Shown: positions 18,141 through 26,924, counted from the stretch's first letter. The stretch: 64,000 nt of DNA from JACDHG01 sp963815295 (GCA_963815295.1 CAWFFZ010000006.1:62001-126000); one strand, 5' to 3'. Translations and numbers: made by a program. Notes: generated by a model from the letters alone, not told the origin.

Positions 18141-18272
18141 CTCATCGAGAGGGGCAGAGGGACCGGCCCGTTGAAGCCCCGGCAACCCGTTCTGGAGTGC
18201 GTGAAGTCTCACGCCGCCCGGGACAAGGTGCCAATTCCGTCTCGTGGCGAGAGCCGCCGCGAGAAAGATGAG
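18141..18272 (+). promoter_or_regulatory. SAM riboswitch (S-box/SAM-I or SAM-IV type)
   Basis: The leader of thrC contains the conserved SAM-binding core AGAGGGACCGGCCCGTTGAA, GCCCCGGCAACC and GGTGCCAATTCC. Closing helix P1 is CTCATC (18141-18146) with GATGAG (18267-18272). The 3' strand of P1 abuts the Shine-Dalgarno AAGGAGG (18273-18279), so ligand binding may control ribosome access as well as transcription. A possible -10, TAGGGT, is at 18127-18132. Whether it is SAM-I or SAM-IV needs a covariance model. Confidence 0.92.
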
Positions 18273-18283
18273 AAGGAGGCTTC

Positions 18284-19549
18284 GTGAGCACGCTTCTCGA
18301 CACACCCCCCCTTCGATCGGCACACGGCGCGTTCGGCAACGCGCGATGTCTGGTGTGCCGTGCCTGCGGAGCCGAGCAGGAGCTGGGCGCGTTCTACGCC
18401 TGCGCCGAGTGCTTCGGTCCGCTCGAGGTCGGCTACGAGTTCCCGCGGTTGACCCGCGCTGACATCGAGCGCGGCCCGAAGAACATCTGGCGCTACCGCG
18501 ACCTGTTGCCCGTCCGGGCCGACATCGCCACGATTCCCAACACAGAGCCGGGATTCACGCGACTCATCAAGGCCGACCGCCTTGGCGCTGAGCTCGGCAT
18601 CAAAGACCTCTGGGTGAAAGACGACTCCGGCAACCCGACGCACTCTTTCAAGGACCGCGTCGTCGCTGTCGCCCTGGCAGCCGCACGTGAGCTCGGGCTG
18701 CGCGTCCTGGCATGCCCCTCGACGGGCAACCTCGCCAACGCGGTGGCAGCAGCAGCGGCACGGGCCGGGATCCGGAGCGTCGTGTTCATCCCTGGTGACC
18801 TCGAGCGGGCGAAGATCCTGACGACGGCGGTGTACGGCGGCACCCTCGTCGCGGTCAACGGCAACTACGACGACGTCAACCGACTCGCGTCCGAGATCGC
18901 CGGTGAGGAAGACGACTGGGCGTTCGTCAACGTCAACGTCCGGCCGTACTACGCGGAGGGGTCCAAGACGCTCGGCTTCGAAGTCGCCGAGCAGCTTGGT
19001 TGGCGGCTCCCACAGCAGGTGGTGATCCCGGTGGCATCCGGCTCGCAGCTGACGAAGGTCGACAAGGGGTTCGCCGAGCTGGGGCGTCTCGGGCTCGTCG
19101 AACAGACGCCGTACCGGATCTTCGGCGCTCAAGCCACCGGATGCAGCCCGGTAGCCACTGCCTTCCGCGCTGGCCACGACGTCGTACAGCCGGTGCGACC
19201 CGACACGATCGCGAAGTCGCTGGCGATCGGCAACCCGGCGGACGGTCCCTACGTGCTCGACACTGTGCGACGCACGAACGGAGCGGTCGAGTCCGTGACA
19301 GACGACGATGTCCGTGACGGGATCGCACTGCTCGCGCGCACGGAGGGAGTCTTCGCGGAGACGGCAGGCGGCGTCACCGTGGCCACCTTGAAGAAGCTGG
19401 TAGAGACAGGTCAGCTCGACCCCGACCAGGAGACTGTGGTCTTCAACACCGGTGACGGCCTCAAGACGCTCGACGCCATCGCCGACCGGGTCGGGCCGGC
19501 CGCAACGATCGATCCGACCTACGCTGCCTTCACAGCCACCGGCCTGTGA
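18284..19549 (+). CDS. thrC: threonine synthase
   Basis: A PLP-dependent enzyme (421 aa) converting O-phosphohomoserine to threonine. An N-terminal zinc-ribbon-like segment (CLVCRACG...CAECFG) precedes the fold-type II core with the PLP lysine in NPTHSFKDRVV (about residue 122), CPSTGNLANAV and the phosphate-binding VASGSQLTKV. GTG 18284 has an ideal AAGGAGG. It lies under a SAM riboswitch and is followed 25 bp later by cysO, so expression of both should respond to methionine/SAM supply. Confidence 0.95.
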   Translation: MSTLLDTPPLRSAHGAFGNARCLVCRACGAEQELGAFYACAECFGPLEVGYEFPRLTRADIERGPKNIWRYRDLLPVRADIATIPNTEPGFTRLIKADRLGAELGIKDLWVKDDSGNPTHSFKDRVVAVALAAARELGLRVLACPSTGNLANAVAAAAARAGIRSVVFIPGDLERAKILTTAVYGGTLVAVNGNYDDVNRLASEIAGEEDDWAFVNVNVRPYYAEGSKTLGFEVAEQLGWRLPQQVVIPVASGSQLTKVDKGFAELGRLGLVEQTPYRIFGAQATGCSPVATAFRAGHDVVQPVRPDTIAKSLAIGNPADGPYVLDTVRRTNGAVESVTDDDVRDGIALLARTEGVFAETAGGVTVATLKKLVETGQLDPDQETVVFNTGDGLKTLDAIADRVGPAATIDPTYAAFTATGL

Positions 19550-19574
19550 CTGACGACCAAGGAGGCCTCACGAG

Positions 19575-19850
19575 ATGAGCGTCAACGTCCGCGTCCCTAC
19601 GCTCCTGCGCACCTACACGGGAGGTGAGTCCGAAGTAGACACCGAGGGCTCGTCGCTTCGTGAGGTCCTCGACTCGCTCGACGCCAGCTACCCCGGGATC
19701 AAGGGGCGCATCGTCGACGAGCAGGGCGCGCTTCGGCGGTTCGTCAACGTGTACGTCGGCAACGACGACGTGCGCTTCCTCGACGGGCTCGACACGTCGA
19801 TCGACGACGGGACCCAGATCTCGGTCATCCCCGCTGTTGCCGGCGGCTGA
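19575..19850 (+). CDS. cysO: CysO-type ubiquitin-like sulfur carrier protein
   Basis: 91 aa of the MoaD/ThiS beta-grasp fold ending in VIPAVAGG, the exposed Gly-Gly that becomes a thiocarboxylate. It closely resembles mycobacterial CysO (TGG near residue 16, RRFVNVYVGNDDVRFLDGL), which donates sulfur to CysM for cysteine synthesis. In this gene group a neighbouring thrC is common. The cognate activating enzyme, CysM and Mec protease are not in the window. A good GGAGG precedes ATG 19575. Confidence 0.9.
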   Translation: MSVNVRVPTLLRTYTGGESEVDTEGSSLREVLDSLDASYPGIKGRIVDEQGALRRFVNVYVGNDDVRFLDGLDTSIDDGTQISVIPAVAGG

Positions 19851-19899
19851 CCTGCTCCTGAATGGGGAGCGACGGAGCACAACCATGCCCACAAAAAGT

Positions 19900-19928
19900 G
19901 GCTGGGACGCGGTAACCGCGTCCCAGCC
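19900..19928 (+). terminator. terminator hairpin after cysO
   Basis: GGCTGGGACGCGG (19900-19912), loop TAA, and CCGCGTCCCAGCC (19916-19928) form a perfect 13-bp stem 50 bp after the cysO stop. It is the likely end of the thrC-cysO transcript, although no U-run follows. Confidence 0.8.
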
Positions 19929-20015
19929 AAGACCTCGTCGCACCCACGAGGTAAGGAAGAAGATAGCGACGGGGTGCGGTCCCGACAAGGGGTTGAGTGG
20001 AAGATGACCCGCGCG

Positions 20016-20031
20016 GACTATACGCATAGTC
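20016..20031. promoter_or_regulatory. perfect palindrome in thrC-cysO/groL intergenic region
   Basis: GACTAT-ACGC-ATAGTC is a 16-bp dyad in the 503-bp stretch between cysO and groL. It lies about 160 bp before the groL promoter and the repeated word GACTAT recurs at 20050-20055. No gene is visible between 19929 and 20175. It could be an operator or the stem of a short RNA; nothing further can be said. Confidence 0.3.
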
Positions 20032-20175
20032 AGTGATATGGCCCCTTCGGACTATGACTACCCATCTGCCCTGGCGGGATGCCCGATTCCTACGCAAGTT
20101 ACTGTCTGGTGACCCGGCAATTACACGCCGCAACGGTGTCGCGTGGGCGGCCGCCATCTCAGGTCGCTGAGCTCG

Positions 20176-20202
20176 CTTGCACTCGCCTGGGTCGAGTGCT
20201 AA
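20176..20202. promoter_or_regulatory. CIRCE operator 1 (HrcA site)
   Basis: CTTGCACTC-N9-GAGTGCTAA matches the CIRCE consensus TTAGCACTC-N9-GAGTGCTAA with an exact right arm and N9 spacing. It overlaps the groL promoter hexamers. HrcA bound here would block RNA polymerase until heat shock. Confidence 0.85.
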
Positions 20203-20205
20203 TAA
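20177..20205 (+). promoter_or_regulatory. groL promoter
   Basis: A -35 TTGCAC (20177-20182) and -10 TAATAA (20200-20205) are separated by 17 bp, and both fall on the arms of CIRCE operator 1. The transcript would start near 20212, giving a leader of about 140 nt before groL. Confidence 0.7.
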
Positions 20206-20209
20206 TGGG

Positions 20210-20236
20210 TTAGCACTCTCGACCCGAGAGTGACAG
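20210..20236. promoter_or_regulatory. CIRCE operator 2 (HrcA site)
   Basis: TTAGCACTC-TCGACCCGA-GAGTGACAG has a perfect left arm, the canonical 9-bp spacer and a partly degenerate right arm. It covers the expected transcription start, so the two CIRCE elements bracket the promoter. The tandem arrangement resembles that upstream of mycobacterial groEL. Confidence 0.8.
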
Positions 20237-20353
20237 CGAAGGTTCGATGAGGGCTCGTCGGCTGCGGGAATGGTTCGCAGTGCGAAGTGTCCGTCCGTCG
20301 CGGGCGTCGTACCCATCGCACTTCCACATTCCAGCGCGGGAGGACTCGCGTAC

Positions 20354-21982
20354 ATGTCCAAAATCATTGCGTTCAATGAGGAAGCCCGACGCGGCCTCGA
20401 GCGGGGAATGAACACCCTCGCCGACGCCGTCAAGGTGACGCTCGGCCCCAAGGGTCGCAACGTCGTCCTCGAAAAGAAATGGGGCGCACCGACGATCACC
20501 AACGACGGTGTGTCCATCGCCAAGGAGATCGAGCTCGAAGACCCCTACGAGAAGATCGGCGCAGAGCTCGTCAAGGAAGTCGCCAAGAAGACCGACGACG
20601 TCGCCGGTGACGGGACCACGACGGCAACGGTGCTCGCTCAGGCAATGGTTCGCGAGGGCCTGCGCAACGTCGCGGCCGGCGCCAACCCGATGGCCCTCAA
20701 GCGAGGCATCGAGACCGCCGTCGAAGCCGTCATCGAGCAGCTGTTCTCAGCCGCGCGTGACGTCGAGACCAAGGAGCAGATCGCCGCTACCGCGGGAATT
20801 TCCGCCGGTGACTCGACCGTCGGCGAGATCATTGCCGAGGCCATGGACAAGGTCGGCAAGGAAGGCGTCATCACCGTCGAGGAGAGCAACACCTTCGGGC
20901 TCGAGCTCGAGCTCACCGAGGGAATGCGCTTCGACAAGGGCTACATCTCCCCGTACTTCGTGACTGACGCCGAGCGCATGGAGGCCGTCCTCGACGACCC
21001 CTATGTCCTCGTCGTCAACTCGAAGATCTCGGCCGTCAAGGACATGCTGCCGATCCTCGAGAAGGTCATGCAGAGCGGTAAGCCGCTGCTGATCCTCGCC
21101 GAGGATGTCGACGGTGAAGCCCTGGCGACGCTGGTCGTCAACAAGATCCGTGGCACGTTCAAGTCGGTTGCCGTCAAGGCACCCGGCTTCGGCGACCGCC
21201 GCAAGGCCATGCTGCAGGACATCGCGATCCTGACCGGTGGCCAGGTCATCAGCGAAGAGGTTGGCCTCAAGCTGGAGTCCGCTGGTGTCGAGCTGCTCGG
21301 CCAGGCCCGCAAGGTCGTCGTCACGAAGGACGAGACGACGATCGTCGAGGGCTCGGGTGACACAGACCAGATCTCCGGCCGGGTCAACCAGATCCGCGCC
21401 GAGATCGAGAACAGCGACTCCGACTACGACCGCGAGAAGCTGCAGGAGCGGTTGGCCAAGCTGGCCGGCGGCGTTGCAGTCATCAAGGTGGGTGCCGCGA
21501 CCGAAGTTGAGCTGAAGGAGCGCAAGCACCGCATCGAGGACGCCGTCCGCAACGCAAAGGCTGCCGTCGAAGAGGGCATCGTTGCCGGTGGTGGCGTGGC
21601 TCTCGTGCAGGCAACCGCGTTGGCGTTCGAGAAGCTCGACCTCATCGGTGACGAGGCGACCGGCGCAGCCATCGTCAAGTTCGCCGCCGAGGCACCGCTC
21701 AAGCAGATCGCGATCAACGCCGGTCTCGAAGGTGGAGTCGTGGCCGAGAAGGTGCGCAACCTCGAGTCCGGTCACGGTCTCGACGCTGCAACCGGCGAGT
21801 ACGTCGACATGCTGGCGGCGGGGATCAACGACCCGGTCAAGGTGACGCGCTCTGCACTGCAGAACGCTGCTTCGATCGCGGCGCTGTTCCTCACCACGGA
21901 GGCCGTTGTGGCCGACAAGCCCGAGAAGGCCGGTGCCCCCGCTGGTGGCGGCGCCCCCGACATGGGCGGCATGGACTTCTAG
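20354..21982 (+). CDS. groL: chaperonin GroEL (solitary, GroEL2-type)
   Basis: 542-aa 60-kDa chaperonin that folds proteins as a double ring with GroES. It shows the standard N-terminus MSKIIAFNEEARRGLERG, the ATP-binding DGTTTATVLAQ, the Asp-containing GGGVALVQA, and a Gly-Gly-Met style tail ending DMGGMDF rather than the His-rich tail of GroEL1. ATG 20354 is supported by GGGAGGA; longer in-frame extensions upstream are leader sequence. No groES is adjacent, typical for the second groEL copy in actinobacteria. Regulation is by two CIRCE sites. Confidence 0.97.
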   Translation: MSKIIAFNEEARRGLERGMNTLADAVKVTLGPKGRNVVLEKKWGAPTITNDGVSIAKEIELEDPYEKIGAELVKEVAKKTDDVAGDGTTTATVLAQAMVREGLRNVAAGANPMALKRGIETAVEAVIEQLFSAARDVETKEQIAATAGISAGDSTVGEIIAEAMDKVGKEGVITVEESNTFGLELELTEGMRFDKGYISPYFVTDAERMEAVLDDPYVLVVNSKISAVKDMLPILEKVMQSGKPLLILAEDVDGEALATLVVNKIRGTFKSVAVKAPGFGDRRKAMLQDIAILTGGQVISEEVGLKLESAGVELLGQARKVVVTKDETTIVEGSGDTDQISGRVNQIRAEIENSDSDYDREKLQERLAKLAGGVAVIKVGAATEVELKERKHRIEDAVRNAKAAVEEGIVAGGGVALVQATALAFEKLDLIGDEATGAAIVKFAAEAPLKQIAINAGLEGGVVAEKVRNLESGHGLDAATGEYVDMLAAGINDPVKVTRSALQNAASIAALFLTTEAVVADKPEKAGAPAGGGAPDMGGMDF

Positions 21983-22010
21983 TCCTCGCAACACCGAAAC
22001 AGCAGCAAGC

Positions 22011-22043
22011 AAGCGGCCCTGGGCGACCTGCCCGGGGCCGCTT
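22011..22043 (+). terminator. terminator hairpin after groL
   Basis: AAGCGGCCC (22011-22019) and GGGCCGCTT (22035-22043) pair, with a further GGG/CCC inner stem and a 7-nt loop; TTT ends the right arm. It is 29 bp after the groL stop codon and 50 bp before the convergent acetyltransferase gene. Confidence 0.85.
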
Positions 22044-22094
22044 TGTGATCTCGACAGGCCCGATCGCCGCACCTATCAGTCGTCGCCCGACCGA

Positions 22095-22730
22095 TCAGAT
22101 GCCCAGGAATGGTCGGCATGCCTCGAAGCCCACAATGTTGATGTCGTCTCCGTGCGCTGCCCGCAGCCAGTCGTCGCGGGTCATCCGCAGGTGGACCATC
22201 GTGTCGTGGCCGTCGCCGCGGCGGTTAGTCGTGACGCCGTTGTCGCGATAGCCGAGTGAGCGCGACACACCGAGTGACGCGTGGTTGTCATGCCAGGCCG
22301 ACGAGATGGCTGCTTGCGCCTCCATCGGTCCGAAGGCCAGCGCCAGGATCGCTCGACGCATCTGCTTACCGAACCCGCGGCCGCGGACAGCCGACGACAA
22401 GAACGACCAGGAGTCAACGGTGCGCAGTGCCGCGAAGTCGTCGCCTTCGAGCGCTTGCAAGCCGACGACGCTGCCGCCATGTCGGACGGCAAAGATCAGG
22501 TTCCACGACTCCGCGCGCCAGTTGCCTCGCGCCGCCCAGTAGGCCTGGGCCATGGTCACGAGCCTCTGAGTGTGCGGGTCGACGCCGAACTCAGCGCCGT
22601 CAGGGTTTCGCTCGAGGTCGTCGGGCAAGATCTCCAGGATGGTCGGAAGGTCCGCCTCGGTCGCGGCTCGCAGGTCGACGTCGGGCCCGGTCAGGCGCAG
22701 GTCGACCAGCGGCCACCAAGGAGCGGACAT
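22095..22730 (-). CDS. GNAT family N-acetyltransferase
   Basis: A 211-aa acetyl-CoA-dependent acetyltransferase of the RimJ/RimL-like type. DVDLRAATEADLPTI opens the fold, SAVRGRGFGKQMRRAIL is the acetyl-CoA pyrophosphate loop (R-G-x-G-x-G/K), and WHDNHASLGVSRSLGYRDNG is the typical N-x-A-S...LGY end. ATG 22730 is chosen; the open frame upstream overlaps the deacetylase gene. It starts 20 bp after the deacetylase stop, so the pair form an operon of opposing acetyl-transfer and deacetylation activities. The substrate is unknown. Confidence 0.87.
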   Translation of the reverse strand: MSAPWWPLVDLRLTGPDVDLRAATEADLPTILEILPDDLERNPDGAEFGVDPHTQRLVTMAQAYWAARGNWRAESWNLIFAVRHGGSVVGLQALEGDDFAALRTVDSWSFLSSAVRGRGFGKQMRRAILALAFGPMEAQAAISSAWHDNHASLGVSRSLGYRDNGVTTNRRGDGHDTMVHLRMTRDDWLRAAHGDDINIVGFEACRPFLGI

Positions 22731-22750
22731 GTGGCCGATGCTACGGCTCG

Positions 22751-23836
22751 TTAGCTGGCTGGCTGCTGGGGAGACGCGCCGCCGCGCAGGAAGGACGCGA
22801 CCAGGCCACCCAGTGTCGGGAGGTGGTAGCCGCCCTCCTGTACGACGACCGTGGGTAAGCCCAGCTCCGCGCACAAGATCGCTCCGGCGCGGGCATAACC
22901 ATCCGCGGTGACGAGCAGCGGGCTCTCCGGGTCGTCGGCGGCCGCGTCTACACCGAGTGAGACAACCAGGGCTGTCGACCCGTGCACCCGAGCTGTCTCG
23001 GCGAGCTGCGCGACCGCACGGAGAAACTCCGCGTCACCGGCACCGGGTGCTAGCGGCAGGTTGACGGTCGAGCCCACCCCAGCACCCGTCCCGGACTCTG
23101 CAGCGTGACCCACGAAGTGCGGGAACCAGCCGGCACCGGGGTCAACGTGTACCGACCCGTAAAGCACATCTGCGCGGGCGTAGAAGATCGCCGCCGTGCC
23201 GTTGCCGTGATGGGCGTCGATGTCGATCACCGCAACCCGTTCGTGGCCACTCTCGACCAGGGCCTGCGCCGCGATCGCGGCGTTGTTGAGGTAGCAGGAG
23301 CCGCCGTACGCATGCCGGGTCACATGGTGCCCAGGCGGTCGGCACAGGGCGTATGCCGCCGGGGTGCTGTCCGCCGTCACCAAGTCGACGGCGGTCAACG
23401 CGCAGTCGGCGGCTGCTGCCACCGCCATCCAGGTGCCAGGCCCGACCGTCGTCATCGTGTCGTAGCAGAACGCGCCGGCGCGGGCATGGACTGAGGCGCC
23501 CCTCGTGGGTGGGATCGTGCCGAGCATCGCGGCCGTCGGGAAGACGTAAGGGACGACACGGTCCTGGCCAGGGTCCTCGACGAACCCTGCAGCCACCCAT
23601 TCGTCGTACACCGCCCTGAGATGACCGACGAGCTCGGCGCTGTGAACCGCAACGAGCGGGCCGTCGCCGTGACTGGACGCGTCGACGAGCGGATGCCCGG
23701 CCGCGACCAGGGAGTCGCGGATCAGGGTCACGCGTTCGCTGACCTCGGTGCCCCGCAGCGGAAGTCCTATCCAGACCTCGCGATCGGGTCGGTGGGCAAG
23801 GGTCTGCTCGGACCACACGACGGGGATGGCTGCCAT
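22751..23836 (-). CDS. histone deacetylase-family / acetylpolyamine amidohydrolase
   Basis: A zinc hydrolase (361 aa) of the arginase/deacetylase fold. The signature CRPPGHHVTRHAYGGSCYLN holds the catalytic His pair, and DIDAHHGNGT the zinc ligands (Asp, His). The third zinc-binding Asp is probably in SLGVDAAADDP. GGYHLPTLG ends the active site. Bacterial members deacetylate polyamines or small acyl-amides rather than histones. The start is ATG 23836, with ATG 23848 as alternative. It is co-transcribed with a GNAT acetyltransferase and divergent from the P1 peptidase. Confidence 0.88.
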   Translation of the reverse strand: MAAIPVVWSEQTLAHRPDREVWIGLPLRGTEVSERVTLIRDSLVAAGHPLVDASSHGDGPLVAVHSAELVGHLRAVYDEWVAAGFVEDPGQDRVVPYVFPTAAMLGTIPPTRGASVHARAGAFCYDTMTTVGPGTWMAVAAAADCALTAVDLVTADSTPAAYALCRPPGHHVTRHAYGGSCYLNNAAIAAQALVESGHERVAVIDIDAHHGNGTAAIFYARADVLYGSVHVDPGAGWFPHFVGHAAESGTGAGVGSTVNLPLAPGAGDAEFLRAVAQLAETARVHGSTALVVSLGVDAAADDPESPLLVTADGYARAGAILCAELGLPTVVVQEGGYHLPTLGGLVASFLRGGASPQQPAS

Positions 23837-23883
23837 GACCGTCAGCATGTCAGCAGGGCGCTTGATACGGCAGGATCAATCCC

Positions 23884-24981
23884 ATGCCACGCGCTACTGA
23901 CTTGGGAATCAGGATCGGGACCGCTACGCCCGGCCCCACAAACTCGATCCTCGACGTCGAAGGCGTCGGTGTCGGCCATGCGACGGTGGTGCGCGACGAG
24001 ATGGATCCGCCAGCGGGCAGGGGGATTGCCCGGACCGGCGTCACGGTGATCAGGCTCGCGGACGACCCGTTCCACGACATGTTGGCGGCGGGTGGCGCGA
24101 TCCTCAACGGTGCTGGCGAGTGCACCGGCTTCATCACAGCGGGCGAGTGGGGCACCCTCGAGACCCCGATATTCCTCACGTCGACTCTGCAACTGGGCAG
24201 GGTGTATGACGCAGCCTGCGAGCTGATGCTCGACCGCTTTCCGGAAGCCGCGGAGGACTTCATCATCCCCATCGTGGCGGAGTGCGACGACTCCTTCCTC
24301 AACGACGCGCGGCGGATGCAGGTGACACGCGACGACGTCAGCGACGCTTGGGAGGCGGCGGATGCGTCGGTGGGCGCCTCGCAACCACCCGCAGAGGGCG
24401 CGGTCGGCGCCGGAACGGGCATGAGCTGCCTCGGCTTCAAGGGAGGGATCGGCACAGCGTCGCGGACCACGCCGGATGGCCACACCGTCGGCGTCTTGCT
24501 GATGACGAACTTTGGATCTCGGGATCAACTCACCGTGGATGGAGTCCCGGTCGGCATCCTGCTCGGGTCGGCAGCCCAGGCGGAACAGCGCAGCCAGGCA
24601 CGTCCGGCCGGCTCATGCATCGGGGTCGTCGTCACGGACGCCCCGGTGGATGGAGCGGCGTGCAGCCGGCTGGCCCGGCGGGTGGGGTTAGGCCTGGCGC
24701 GCACCGGATCGGTTGCCCACCACGGCAGCGGTGAGATCTTCATCGGCTGCTCGACCACGGCCCGACTCGGGCGCGAGGCCACCTCGATGTCGACGCCGGT
24801 GATCCTCGGCCGGGCGCTGGATCCCTTGTTCGCTGCTGTTGTCGAGGCGAGCGAAGAGGCGGTGCTCAACTCGATGCTGATGTCGCCCACCGTGACCGGG
24901 CGGGGAGGAAACACCAGCCCCGGGTTGCCGGCGGAACAGGTGGTCGAGTTGCTGCGTCAACACGGCCGGTTCAGCTCATGA
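23884..24981 (+). CDS. P1 family peptidase (DmpA-like aminopeptidase)
   Basis: 365-aa self-processing N-terminal-nucleophile hydrolase of the DmpA/BapA family, which releases N-terminal L-, D- or beta-amino acids from peptides and amides. The family start SILDVEGVGVGHATV is clear. The autoproteolysis site is TNFG/SRDQL (Gly-Ser around residues 210-211), whose Ser becomes the nucleophile. GAGTGMSCLGFKGGIGTAS and the C-terminal NSMLMSPTVTGRGGN also fit. It overlaps the CocE-type hydrolase start by 4 bp (ATGA), so the two are translationally coupled. Confidence 0.92.
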   Translation: MPRATDLGIRIGTATPGPTNSILDVEGVGVGHATVVRDEMDPPAGRGIARTGVTVIRLADDPFHDMLAAGGAILNGAGECTGFITAGEWGTLETPIFLTSTLQLGRVYDAACELMLDRFPEAAEDFIIPIVAECDDSFLNDARRMQVTRDDVSDAWEAADASVGASQPPAEGAVGAGTGMSCLGFKGGIGTASRTTPDGHTVGVLLMTNFGSRDQLTVDGVPVGILLGSAAQAEQRSQARPAGSCIGVVVTDAPVDGAACSRLARRVGLGLARTGSVAHHGSGEIFIGCSTTARLGREATSMSTPVILGRALDPLFAAVVEASEEAVLNSMLMSPTVTGRGGNTSPGLPAEQVVELLRQHGRFSS

Positions 24982-26924
24982 ACGGGCCAGTGCTCGACCC
25001 GCGCTGTCGCGAGGTGACGATCGCGATGGACGACGGAGTGCGGCTGGCTGCAACCCTCTACCTCCCGGCCGACAGCATGGGCCCACAGCCCTGCATCCTC
25101 GAGGCGTTGCCGTACCGCAAGGACGACCTCACGTCGTCGTACCGCTCTGACTACGTCCGTCTCCGCGACGACTTTGGGTATGCCGTTTGTCGCCTTGACC
25201 TGCGCGGGACCGGCTCGTCTGCTGGCGACGCGATCGACGAGTACCAGGTCCGCGAGCAGCAGGACCTGGCCCAGGTGATCGCCTGGCTGGCCGACCAGGC
25301 CTGGTGCGACGGGAACGTCGGTATGTACGGCACGTCCTACTCCGGCTTCAACTCACTGCAGATGGCGTGCGAGCGGCCGGAGCAGCTCAAGGCGATCATC
25401 GCGATCTACGGCACGGACGACCGCTACACCGATGACGTGCACTACCGCGGCGGCATCCTCAAGGTGCTCGACCTGGTCGACTACTGCCACTACATGACCC
25501 CGATGAACGCCCTGCCGCCAGTGCCAGCAGTGTGGGGCGACGGCTGGCGCGAAGAGTGGGTGCGCCGGGTCGAGACCTCCGAGCCCTGGGCGTTGACCTG
25601 GCTGCGCGAGCAGCTCGACGGGCCGTACTGGCGGCATGGATCCGTACGGCCGGACTACGAGCGGATCGAATGCCCGACGATGATCATCGCCGGCTGGGCC
25701 GACGGCTACCGCAACAACTCCTACCGGCTGATGGAGCGGCTGCGCGCCCAGGGCGTCCCGCACCGCTTGCTCGCCGGCCCGTGGGCCCACGCGGGCACCG
25801 AGTCGGCCATTCCCGGCCCGCGCATCGACTCGGTGCCGGAAATGGTCGCGTGGTGGGACCGCTGGCTGCGCGGCGTCGACAACGGCGTCGATGACGGGCT
25901 GGCCGACGACCGTCCGTCGATGACCTGCTTCGTCCGCTCATCGACCCGACCATCGCCCGTGCTGGACGAGTCGCACGGCTTCTGGGTGCGGGAGGAGTGG
26001 CCGACCCCGCGGATGACCCCGTCGTCGCGACCGCTCGGGGCCCGGCCGCCGTACGCCGTGCGCGCGGACGTCGGCGTCGACGCCTGGATCGACTGCGCCG
26101 GACATCTGCCTTGGGGGCTCAGCGCCGACCAGCGATTCGACGACGCAGCCTCGACCGGCTGGGAGTGGGACGCGGAGTCGCTCACCCTGATGGGGCACCC
26201 GGTGGCCCGGCTGCAGGTCTCGGTTGACCAGCCAGCGGCCTACCTCTCTCTCAAGCTGTGCGACGTCTTCGGCGACGGCACGTCCGCACTCGTCTCCCGC
26301 GGGACCCTCAACCTTGGCTGCCGCGACGGGCTCGACGCGAACCAGCCGCTCGTGCCTGGCCAGGTGTACGACGTCGAGGTCGAGCTCGAAGCCTGCGCCT
26401 ACGCGTTCGACGACGGACAGCGGATGCGGCTCTCGCTGGCGGGAGCCGACTGGCCGAACACCGCGGCGTCGCCCGGTCCAGCTGTCATCACGGTGCTTGG
26501 GGGGAGCCTCGAGCTCCCTTGCTGGCAAGGCGATTCACCGCATCCACCTCCGGTCCTGAAACCTGGGTCGGCGACATCGGAGAGTGCCGAGGGAGTTGTC
26601 TGGCGGGTGGAGCGAGACGTACTGCGTGCGACGACGTCGTGCATCGTCGACCACGGGTCGACGTACCCAGTGCCATATGACGGCACCGCCACCGAGCACT
26701 ACTCCGGACGCGTCAGCGTCGACACTGCGTCGTTCGACCAGCGCACCTGGGCGGAGACGACCTTAACCTTGCAGTGGCCCGACGTGTCGGTCTCGACGAG
26801 CGCGACGATGGAGGTGACGCTGACGGCCGCGAGCTACGACGTCACGATCGACCTCACGGCACGTGAGGGCGCGGACGTCGTCGGCACCCGGCGGTGGCAG
26901 CGCCAGATCCCCCGCGCTGGGTGA
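24978..26924 (+). CDS. CocE/NonD family hydrolase (S15-like)
   Basis: A 648-aa alpha/beta hydrolase related to cocaine esterase and X-Pro dipeptidyl peptidases. The triad is visible: Ser in GTSYSGFNS (about residue 118), Asp in GWADGYRNN (about 239), His in GPWAHAGTES (about 272). LDLRGTGSS precedes the nucleophile elbow. The C-terminal half is the expected beta-sandwich (XPP C-terminal domain). There is no signal peptide, so it is cytosolic. It is coupled to the P1 peptidase, suggesting joint breakdown of amides or peptides; the real ester or amide substrate is unknown. Confidence 0.9.
   Translation: MNGPVLDPRCREVTIAMDDGVRLAATLYLPADSMGPQPCILEALPYRKDDLTSSYRSDYVRLRDDFGYAVCRLDLRGTGSSAGDAIDEYQVREQQDLAQVIAWLADQAWCDGNVGMYGTSYSGFNSLQMACERPEQLKAIIAIYGTDDRYTDDVHYRGGILKVLDLVDYCHYMTPMNALPPVPAVWGDGWREEWVRRVETSEPWALTWLREQLDGPYWRHGSVRPDYERIECPTMIIAGWADGYRNNSYRLMERLRAQGVPHRLLAGPWAHAGTESAIPGPRIDSVPEMVAWWDRWLRGVDNGVDDGLADDRPSMTCFVRSSTRPSPVLDESHGFWVREEWPTPRMTPSSRPLGARPPYAVRADVGVDAWIDCAGHLPWGLSADQRFDDAASTGWEWDAESLTLMGHPVARLQVSVDQPAAYLSLKLCDVFGDGTSALVSRGTLNLGCRDGLDANQPLVPGQVYDVEVELEACAYAFDDGQRMRLSLAGADWPNTAASPGPAVITVLGGSLELPCWQGDSPHPPPVLKPGSATSESAEGVVWRVERDVLRATTSCIVDHGSTYPVPYDGTATEHYSGRVSVDTASFDQRTWAETTLTLQWPDVSVSTSATMEVTLTAASYDVTIDLTAREGADVVGTRRWQRQIPRAG

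Noticed and set aside
20747..22072. 441-codon frame antisense to groL
   Set aside because: High-GC antisense open frame; the groL motifs are on the other strand.
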